Origin: Acutalibacter sp.
GTDB lineage: Bacteria; Bacillota; Clostridia; Oscillospirales; Acutalibacteraceae
Length of the DNA stretch: 10,517 nucleotides
Direction of reading: 5' to 3'
Assembly (NCBI GenBank): GCA_022801475.1
Contig: JAAWSH010000032.1
Span: 1 to 10,517 of the forward strand
In this document: positions 5,750 through 10,517 of the stretch, piece after piece
How the letters are laid out: each line of letters starts with the position of its first letter
Numbering within the stretch: the stretch's first letter is position 1
Notes under the pieces: generated by a model
The model's database searches: none
Told to the model about the DNA's origin: nothing
What the model saw: the letters and a program-made list of their open reading frames with translations, nothing else
Made by a program: the position numbers and the translations under genes

Positions 5750-6790
5750 TTGGCTATGATTGATTACAGAGGCGTCAACTGCCCCGTGTGCGGGGTCCCC
5801 TTTATCAAGGACGACGACATTGTGGTGTGTCCACAGTGCGGCGCGCCCTATCATCGGGACTGCTACAATAAAGAGGGCCAGTGCGTTTTTCAGGACCTGC
5901 ACCAGGAAGGCAAGGAATGGACCCCGCCCCTGCCGCCGCAGGCCCCAGCGGCCTCCACAGAAATGAAGGACCAGGAGTGCTCTGCCTGTGGCTGCCTGAA
6001 CGCCCACAGTGCGCTGTTCTGCAACCGGTGCGGCGCGCCGCTGATGGGCCAGCCCCACCGCCACGCCAACGCGGACACAGGCCCCCGGCCCAGCCAGGCC
6101 CCCGCCGGGCCCTATGTGCCGCCGCCCTATCCAGGGGCGGTGCCCTTTGGCATGGACCCCATGGGCGGAGTAAACCCAGGGGAGCAGCTGGCCGAAGGGG
6201 TTAGTTTTGGGGACGCCTCCAAGCTGGTGCGCCAGAACACGGCGTATTATATGCCGGTGTTCCGGTACATCAAGAATACCGGGCGGAACAAGTTCAACTT
6301 TTCGGCTTTCTTGTTTTCAGGGGCGTGGATGCTGTACCGCAAGCAGTACAAGCACGGGGCCATTGTCACGGGGCTGATGTTTGTCATTTATCTTATGTAC
6401 CTGGCGGCCTCTGTGTTTGTTGCCACGCCCACCCTTTTGCAGCTTATGGAGCAGGCGGGCATGGACTTGGCCCGGGGCTTTTCACCCACCAGTGAGCAGA
6501 TGATTATTATTACCAATCTTCTGACAGAAAGCCCAGAGCTGTATCTGCGCATCAGTCTGCCCATGCTATGTCTTTTATTGATTTTAGCCGTAATGATTTT
6601 TGTGGGCGTGCGGGGCAACAAAATGTATATGAACCACTGCGTCCGCACCGTGCGGGAGGTAAAGCGGGCCAATGTGGCGGAAAATTCTAACATGACCCTA
6701 AACGTCAAAGGCGGGGTGAACCCCTCCATTGCGGCGTGCATGTTTGTATGCTATTTCATCTTGGTCAATGTAGTCCCCCTACTCCTCTAG
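5750..6790 (+). CDS. Membrane protein with RING-like and zinc-ribbon domains
   Basis: This 346-aa protein begins with a cysteine-rich module: C11-x2-C14, C27-x2-C30, H35-x2-C38 and C45. This resembles the prokaryotic RING finger family 1. A second zinc ribbon follows, C77-x2-C80 and C91-x2-C94. After a proline/glycine-rich linker (99-150) comes FNFSAFLFSGAWMLYRKQY (182-200), typical of DUF2628-like membrane proteins. Three hydrophobic helices follow, near 203-225, 264-288 and 326-346. The cysteine modules should face the cytoplasm. Such proteins are common in Clostridia but their job is not known; I would not claim ubiquitin-ligase activity. The start is probably TTG at 5750, with GAAGGA seven bases upstream. 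ATG at 5756 is possible but has a 13-base spacing. The gene stands alone between inverted repeat modules. Confidence 0.85.
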   Translation: MAMIDYRGVNCPVCGVPFIKDDDIVVCPQCGAPYHRDCYNKEGQCVFQDLHQEGKEWTPPLPPQAPAASTEMKDQECSACGCLNAHSALFCNRCGAPLMGQPHRHANADTGPRPSQAPAGPYVPPPYPGAVPFGMDPMGGVNPGEQLAEGVSFGDASKLVRQNTAYYMPVFRYIKNTGRNKFNFSAFLFSGAWMLYRKQYKHGAIVTGLMFVIYLMYLAASVFVATPTLLQLMEQAGMDLARGFSPTSEQMIIITNLLTESPELYLRISLPMLCLLLILAVMIFVGVRGNKMYMNHCVRTVREVKRANVAENSNMTLNVKGGVNPSIAACMFVCYFILVNVVPLLL

Positions 6791-6984
6791 CCAGCGCCCA
6801 GCGCAAGCGGCAACGCAAGCGTTGCATCGTTAGTCGCGGGGGCGTTCGCTCCGGCTCACTTGCCGCCGCAAACTGTTAGCCCAGCCAGCGCGTTTTTCTG
6901 CGGGCTTCCGGCGTGACTCGTTCTTTTTTGCTTTAGCTAATACGGGCCTCCCTCTTCGGCCCCTGCTAACCCTGCCCGCGCTGG
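6791..6984. repeat. Inverted copy of the repeat module
   Basis: Read on the minus strand, this stretch repeats the landmarks of 5357-5650: GGGGCCGAAG (6963-6954), GCCCGTATTAGCTAAAG (6947-6931, one mismatch to the left copy), GCCGGAAG, then CGCTGGCTGGGCT (6890-6878), CCCGCGAC (6840-6833) and CGCTTGCGCTGGGCG (6809-6795). It carries its own hairpin, GCAACGC-AA-GCGTTGC (6810-6825). The 37 bases 6854-6890 are at the same time a direct copy of 5314-5350. There is no T-rich terminator for the upstream gene. Confidence 0.65.
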
Positions 6985-7009
6985 TGTGTTGCGTGTTGCA
7001 GTGTGTAGT

Positions 7010-7090
7010 GGCTTCTACCTATAGTTATAACAATATACATTTTGTACACGACTTTATAAAATACCCATACACACCACCACACAGTACACA
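7010..7090. other. AT-rich island between repeat modules
   Basis: This roughly 80-base stretch is far richer in A and T than its surroundings and contains TTATAA, ATATACA and TTTATAAAATA. A galU promoter could lie here, but I find no -35/-10 pair with correct spacing. A 72-codon frame starting at 6984 has no Shine-Dalgarno and no protein-like features. Confidence 0.3.
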
Positions 7091-7091
7091 G

Positions 7092-7120
7092 CAGCGCGGC
7101 AGCGTGACGCTGCCGCGCTG
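7092..7120. repeat. 29-bp palindrome with perfect 14-bp arms
   Basis: CAGCGCGGCAGCGT (7092-7105) and ACGCTGCCGCGCTG (7107-7120) are perfect complements around a single G (7106). The centre, GCAGCGT-n-ACGCTGC, is the palindrome seen in both copies of the 101-bp tandem repeat. No T run follows on either strand. Confidence 0.8.
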
Positions 7121-7268
7121 GCTAAGCTGGTGGTTCACACTGACGAGGGTGCGGCTTTGCCCGGGGAAGGTCGCCAGTGGCGACCGTTCTGACCCGACCT
7201 AGTCCAGCCGATTTCATCGGCAGACGAGACCTCCGCGCCATTGGATGCAACGTCACGTTGCCCGCGAC
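7116..7268. repeat. Diverged forward copy of the repeat module
   Basis: It starts with the terminal repeat CGCTGGCTAAGCTGG (7116-7140 matches the inverse of 5326-5350 at 21 of 25). It then keeps GAGGGTGCGGCTTTGCCCGG, CTCCGCG, CATTGGATGCA and CCCGCGAC in the same order as 5436-5625. Extra bases in the middle hold two hairpins: GGTCGCCA-G-TGGCGACC (7169-7185) and CCGAT-TTC-ATCGG (7208-7220). The final palindrome GCAACGT-C-ACGTTGC (7247-7261) differs from its relatives at matched positions in both arms. The copy ends 12 bases before the galU Shine-Dalgarno. Confidence 0.6.
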
Positions 7269-7293
7269 AGAATATATATAAGGAGTTACAGCA

Positions 7294-8169
7294 ATGAAAA
7301 AGGTACGCAAAGCAGTTATTCCCGCCGCTGGCCTGGGGACCCGGGTGCTGCCCGCCACCAAGGCCATGCCTAAGGAGATGCTGCCCATAGTGGATAAGCC
7401 TGCCATACAATATATAGTGGAAGAAGCAGCCGCCGCTGGCATTGAGGACATCCTCATTATTACCAACCGGGGCAAGGGCCTGCTGGAGGACCACTTTGAC
7501 CGGGCCCCCGAGCTGGAAAACCACCTTTCCGCCCAGCCCGGCAAGGCCGGGGTGCTGCGCCAGGTGGTGGATATTTCCCGGCTGGCAAACATCTGGTATG
7601 TGCGCCAAAAGGAGACCAAGGGCCTGGGCCACGCGGTAAACTGCGCCCGGGACTTTGTGGACGGAGAGCCCTTTGCAGTGCTGTACGGCGACGATGTGAT
7701 TATTGGCAAAGACCCGGCCTGCGGCCAGCTGGTTCGGGCCTATGAGGAGTACGGCCTGGGGGTGGTGGGCGTGAAAGAGGTGAGCCAGGAGGCCATCCGG
7801 AAATACTCGTCCCTAAAGGTGGAGCCCCTGCGGGATAACTACTTTAAGTGCACGGACATGGTGGAAAAGCCCCTGCCAGGGCAGGAGCTCTCTCTGTACT
7901 CCATTTTGGGGCGCTGCGTGCTGCCGCCGGAGATTTTTGAAATTTTGGACGCCACCCAGCCAGGCGCGGGCGGAGAGATTCAGCTGACAGACGCTATGAA
8001 AGCCCTGGCCCGGCGGGACGGCATGGTGGCCGTGGACTTTACCGGCAAGCGCTATGACATGGGCAGCAAGCTGGGGGTTATGCAGGCAGGGGTGGAGATT
8101 GCCCTGGACCACCCGGAGATTGGCGAGGCGTTTCGGGCCTATTTAAAGGAGCTGGCCCAAAATCTGTAG
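7294..8169 (+). CDS. galU: UTP-glucose-1-phosphate uridylyltransferase
   Basis: This 291-aa cytoplasmic enzyme makes UDP-glucose from UTP and glucose 1-phosphate, for cell-envelope and capsule glycans, glycolipids and galactose use. Length and motifs match bacterial GalU. The nucleotide-binding start is VIPAAGLGTRVLPATKAMPKEMLP (8-31), with GLGTR at 13-17. YGDDV (131-135) carries the metal-binding acid, VEKP holds K192, GGEIQLTD (226-233) is the substrate loop, and GKRYDMGSKLGVMQA (251-265) is the typical C-terminal motif. AGGAG (7281-7285) lies eight bases before the ATG. No promoter is clear, because the space just upstream is filled by a repeat module. It is convergent with nrdR, and the two share a bidirectional terminator. 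Confidence 0.96.
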   Translation: MKKVRKAVIPAAGLGTRVLPATKAMPKEMLPIVDKPAIQYIVEEAAAAGIEDILIITNRGKGLLEDHFDRAPELENHLSAQPGKAGVLRQVVDISRLANIWYVRQKETKGLGHAVNCARDFVDGEPFAVLYGDDVIIGKDPACGQLVRAYEEYGLGVVGVKEVSQEAIRKYSSLKVEPLRDNYFKCTDMVEKPLPGQELSLYSILGRCVLPPEIFEILDATQPGAGGEIQLTDAMKALARRDGMVAVDFTGKRYDMGSKLGVMQAGVEIALDHPEIGEAFRAYLKELAQNL

Positions 8170-8320
8170 GCTTGGGCAATGGCGGGCCCAGGGGCGGGAA
8201 GCGCTGGAGGCGTTTTTAGGGGCGCGGTTCTGCCCTGGGCAAAGATACCGCGCTGGTTTGGCGCGCGCCCAACCGGAGGGTAAGACCGTCCCCCTTAAGG
8301 GGCCAGAGGCCATCACAGCT
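8170..8320. other. Spacer after galU with weak inverted repeats
   Basis: GCCCAGGG (8186-8193) and CCCTGGGC (8233-8240) are perfect complements 39 bases apart, and CCCCTTAAGGGG (8291-8302) is palindromic. A short T run (8213-8217) is not placed behind a convincing stem. I see no gene here. Confidence 0.4.
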
Positions 8321-8363
8321 AAAAAAAGAGGGCACGCCGAAACCCGGCGCGCCTGATTTTTCT
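8321..8363 (-). terminator. Bidirectional terminator between galU and nrdR
   Basis: Nine-base arms 8331-8339 and 8345-8353 surround a five-base loop. On the minus strand every position pairs, one as G.T, and the stem is followed by CTCTTTTTTT (8330-8321), so it is a good nrdR terminator. On the + strand the same position is an A-C mismatch, and the stem is followed by TGATTTTTCT (8354-8363), so it should also end galU transcripts, somewhat less well. Confidence 0.82.
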
Positions 8364-8376
8364 GAAAGCTTGGGCC

Positions 8377-8862
8377 CTATTTACCGCCGCCTAGCTCCTC
8401 CATCCGCTGTTTGCTGCTGATAATCTTGCTTAGCTCTTCCATAAAGCTGTTGATGTCCTTGAACTGCCTGTATACAGAGGCAAACCGCACGTAGGCCACC
8501 TCGTCGGTGGTTTTCAGCTTTTCCATGGCGTAGGTGCCAATGCGCTGGGAGGAGACCTCCTTGTCCAGAGAGTTTTGCAGCAGGGTTTCGATCTCGTTTA
8601 CAATATGCTCCAGGGTATCCATGGATACCGGGCGCTTTTCACAGGCCCGCAGTAGGCCGTTTAAAAGTTTGTTCCGGTCAAAGGCCTCTCGAGAGCGGTC
8701 CTTCTTAATCACCACAATGGGCACGTTTTCAATGACCTCGTAGGTGGTAAAGCGCTTGCCGCACTTTAGGCACTCCCGACGGCGCCGGATGCGTTCGCTC
8801 TCGTCGGTTGGGCGGGAGTCCACCACTTTGCTTTCGGTATAACCACAATACGGACATTTCAC
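8377..8862 (-). CDS. nrdR: Transcriptional repressor NrdR
   Basis: This 161-aa regulator represses ribonucleotide reductase genes in response to ATP/dATP. The N-terminal zinc ribbon has C3-x2-C6 and C31-x2-C34 (CPYCGYTES and [12 protein letters not shown]) with the basic DNA-binding stretch RIRRRR between them. The ATP-cone spans about 49-139 and starts with [19 protein letters not shown]. Length is normal for the family. The start is the GTG at 8862: it gives the standard MKCPYCG beginning, and AAGGGGGA (8880-8873) lies ten bases upstream. Longer readings of the frame would cross the promoter. No ribonucleotide reductase gene or convincing NrdR box is in the window, so its targets lie elsewhere. 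Confidence 0.96.
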   Translation of the reverse strand: MKCPYCGYTESKVVDSRPTDESERIRRRRECLKCGKRFTTYEVIENVPIVVIKKDRSREAFDRNKLLNGLLRACEKRPVSMDTLEHIVNEIETLLQNSLDKEVSSQRIGTYAMEKLKTTDEVAYVRFASVYRQFKDINSFMEELSKIISSKQRMEELGGGK

Positions 8863-8896
8863 GGCTAGTACATCCCCCTTTAGTCGATATTGTTCG

Positions 8897-8925
8897 ATTA
8901 TACACGAAAGCACCTGCAAAATCAA
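8897..8925 (-). promoter_or_regulatory. Sigma-A promoter of nrdR
   Basis: On the minus strand TTGATT (8925-8920), a 17-base spacer and a perfect TATAAT (8902-8897) form a good promoter. The start should be near 8890, giving a leader of about 28 bases that contains the Shine-Dalgarno. Confidence 0.78.
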
Positions 8926-9077
8926 GGCGTTTTACGAAAATTGCTTTACATATTATTTTGGAGTGGGGGAATAGTGGGACACATTGCGCGGTCCAGCGCG
9001 CGCGGGGCGCTGGCGAGGGGCTTGGGGGCGAGGAGCCCCCAAGGTCTTGCCCTTAAACCCTGAAAGCGCATTGCGGG

Positions 9078-9109
9078 GGAGGGGTGCTTGCAAGAAAAAG
9101 CACCTCTCC
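9078..9109. repeat. 12-bp stem hairpin
   Basis: GGAGGGGTGCTT (9078-9089) pairs with AAGCACCTCTCC (9098-9109) with a single G.T pair and an eight-base loop, GCAAGAAA. No T run follows. Confidence 0.65.
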
Positions 9110-9163
9110 GGCCTAACCACCCAGCTTCCCCCCGCGAAGCGGGCGCAGCGCGTTCGCCTCTTG

Positions 9164-9190
9164 ATGGGCATTTTCATAGAAAATGCCCAT
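9164..9190. repeat. Perfect 12-bp inverted repeat
   Basis: ATGGGCATTTTC (9164-9175) and GAAAATGCCCAT (9179-9190) are perfect complements around ATA. A second small hairpin, CGCCC-TTC-GGGCG, follows at once (9192-9204). No terminator T run is present. Confidence 0.75.
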
Positions 9191-9398
9191 ACGCCCTTCG
9201 GGCGGGTTATTATGATTAGGCCTCCGTCGGCAAAGGGCGCCGACTACGGCAAGGCCGTGGGGGCTCCTCGCCCCCACACCCCGTCGGAAGGTGCCTAACG
9301 CACCTTCACCGCGCTCTCACTGGCGAAACTTTTTACCCTCTCCCTTCGTTTACATAATTCCTCTTTGGTTTCAAATATCAAGATAAAGGTAAAAGCTT

Positions 9399-10517
9399 AT
9401 GGCAATTTTAACTGTTAATACTATTTCCCTCAGCTTTGGCGAGGAACAAATACTGAAAAATATCTCCTTCGAAATACAAAAAGGCGAGCGCGTGGGCCTG
9501 GTGGGGGTGAACGGCAGCGGAAAGACCAGCCTGTTTAAAACCCTTACCGGGGAGTATGCCCCAGACACGGGCTCTGTCACCTTTTCAAAAGAGACCACCC
9601 CCGGTTATATGGAGCAGCACGTGTGCAGAGACTTTGAAAAAACCGCGTTAGAAGAGGTTATGACAGTTTTTGCCCCGCTTTTGGAGATGGAGCAAAAGCT
9701 GGAAGAGCTGGCCGCGCGGCTAAGCGAAAACCCCCAGGGGCCCCAGCTGGAAAGCTTGATTGACCAGCAGACCCGGCTGAACGACCAGTTTGTGGACGGG
9801 GGCGGGCTTACCTGCCGGTCCCGGGCCCGCAGCACCCTTTTGGGCCTGGGCTTTACCCAGGAGCAGACCCAGAACCCGGTGGGCGTGCTTAGCGGCGGGC
9901 AGAAGGCCAAGCTTCAGCTGGCAAAAATGCTGCTAAGCGGGGCCAACCTTCTGCTGCTGGACGAGCCCACCAACCATCTGGACATCCCTTCCGTGGAGTG
10001 GCTGGAGGGCTTTTTGCTAAACTATACGGGCGCGTACATTGTCATCTCTCATGACCGGTACTTTTTGGACAAGGTGACCACCCGCACTCTGGAGATGCAC
10101 AGCCGCACCCTGGACTCTTACAAGGGCAACTACAGCCGGTCTTTGGAGCTGCGGGCCGAAAAGCGCCTGGCCATGGAGCGGGTGTATGAGAATACCAAAA
10201 AGGAGATTGCCCGGATTGAGGGCATCATCGAGCAGCAGCGCCGCTGGAACCAGGAGCGCAACTACGTGACCATTGCCAACAAGCAAAAGTCCATTGACCG
10301 GCTGGAGGCCACCCTGGAAAAGCCCGAGGACGACCCAGAGTCCATCCGGTTTCAGTTTCGTGCCAGCCGGAGAAGCGGCGACGATGTGCTGACCGCAGAG
10401 GTGCTTAGCCTGTCCTTTGGGGGAGAACCCCTGTTCCGCAACGTGGACCTGGAAATTAAGCGGGGGCAGAAGGTATTCCTCATTGGCCCCAACGGCTGCG
10501 GAAAGACCAGCCTGTTC
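9399..10517 (+). CDS. ABC-F ATPase, 3' end beyond the window
   Basis: The first 373 codons are present and the frame is still open at the edge. ABC-F proteins have two ATPase domains and no membrane part. They bind the ribosomal E site to relieve stalled translation or protect against antibiotics. Domain 1 has Walker A GVNGSGKT (36-43), signature LSGGQ (164-168), Walker B LLLLDEP with D188 and E189, and the H-loop SHDRYFLD with H218. The charged linker (about 240-320, with ERNYVTIANKQKSIDRLE) is the P-site-reaching region. Domain 2 starts near 330, with Walker A GPNGCGKT (363-370). AAAGG (9385-9389) lies nine bases before the ATG. Subtype cannot be told: it may be a housekeeping YdiF-like factor or a resistance protein. 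Confidence 0.93.
   Translation, partial: MAILTVNTISLSFGEEQILKNISFEIQKGERVGLVGVNGSGKTSLFKTLTGEYAPDTGSVTFSKETTPGYMEQHVCRDFEKTALEEVMTVFAPLLEMEQKLEELAARLSENPQGPQLESLIDQQTRLNDQFVDGGGLTCRSRARSTLLGLGFTQEQTQNPVGVLSGGQKAKLQLAKMLLSGANLLLLDEPTNHLDIPSVEWLEGFLLNYTGAYIVISHDRYFLDKVTTRTLEMHSRTLDSYKGNYSRSLELRAEKRLAMERVYENTKKEIARIEGIIEQQRRWNQERNYVTIANKQKSIDRLEATLEKPEDDPESIRFQFRASRRSGDDVLTAEVLSLSFGGEPLFRNVDLEIKRGQKVFLIGPNGCGKTSLF

Larger units (their letters stand above)
8926..9398. other. Gene-free, hairpin-dense spacer between nrdR and the ABC-F gene
   Basis: Apart from an AT-rich edge (8926-8965) beside the nrdR promoter, this is a chain of inverted repeats. Arms: CCAGCGC/GCGCTGG (8993-9013), CTTGGGGGC/GCCCCCAAG (9021-9043), 12-bp arms 9078-9089/9098-9109, 12-bp arms 9164-9175/9179-9190, GTGGGGGC/GCCCCCAC (9257-9277), and GAAGGTGC/GCACCTTC (9287-9307). 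No stem has a proper T run. From about 9340 the DNA becomes AT-rich again and should hold the ABC-F promoter, but TTTACA (9349-9354) lacks a well-placed -10. Confidence 0.6.

Noticed and set aside
5743..5763. Six-codon ORF (MAFGYD) starting at ATG 5743, overlapping the RING/zinc-ribbon start.
   Set aside because: Its ATG directly abuts the GAAGGA sequence, leaving no spacing for initiation. TTG at 5750 has correct spacing.
6984..7202. 72-codon + strand frame between the RING/zinc-ribbon gene and galU.
   Set aside because: It has no Shine-Dalgarno, crosses the 29-bp palindrome and repeat module, and has no protein-like pattern.
5414..7268. CRISPR array.
   Set aside because: The repeats are about 100 bp, mixed in orientation and diverged, with no regular 25-40 bp repeat/spacer pattern and no cas genes.
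8881..8925. NrdR box or LexA-like operator in the nrdR promoter.
   Set aside because: TCGATATTGTTCGA and nearby bases only partly resemble either site; there is no full match with correct symmetry.
9349..9378. Promoter TTTACA plus AATATC just before the ABC-F gene.
   Set aside because: The spacing is too long and the start would fall on the Shine-Dalgarno, leaving almost no leader.

Overview
The window looks like a piece of chromosome from a moderately GC-rich Clostridia-type Firmicute. I would guess Oscillospirales/Ruminococcaceae, by inference from gene content and style; no marker gene proves it. Seven genes are complete and one runs off the right edge. Most are core: a MtaB-type tRNA methylthiotransferase, release factor 2 (prfB), galU, nrdR and an ABC-F ATPase. 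Accessory or less certain genes are a GNAT acetyltransferase, a small secreted protein of unknown function, a HAD hydrolase and a RING/zinc-ribbon membrane protein. Genes are GC-rich, while promoters stand out as short AT-rich islands with good sigma-A boxes.

Layout: 138-662 (-) GNAT acetyltransferase. 746-1344 (+) a near-consensus promoter and a 163-aa secreted orphan protein, followed by a hairpin that may terminate it. 1496-3435 (-) mtaB and a HAD phosphatase, coupled by an ATGA overlap. 3436-4103 a gene-free, hairpin-rich stretch. 4104-5231 (-) prfB with its own promoter and no programmed frameshift. 5232-5749 repeat-rich intergenic DNA. 5750-6790 (+) a RING/zinc-ribbon membrane protein. 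6791-7293 more repeats. 7294-8169 (+) galU. 8331-8353 a shared bidirectional terminator. 8377-8862 (-) nrdR with its own promoter. 8926-9398 a hairpin-dense spacer. 9399-10517 (+) the first 373 codons of an ABC-F gene.

The genes do not form one pathway. Translation is a loose theme: MtaB modifies tRNA position 37, RF2 terminates at UGA/UAA, and ABC-F proteins act on the ribosome. The clearest unexplained structure is in the gaps. A modular repeat family surrounds the RING/zinc-ribbon gene: forward copies at 5314-5650, an inverted copy at 6791-6984, and a diverged forward copy at 7092-7268 that ends 12 bases before the galU Shine-Dalgarno. It includes a 101-bp tandem duplication, terminal inverted repeats typical of a MITE, and palindromes whose two arms have changed together between copies. 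I found no CRISPR array, tRNA, rRNA, transposase gene or recognisable defence system.
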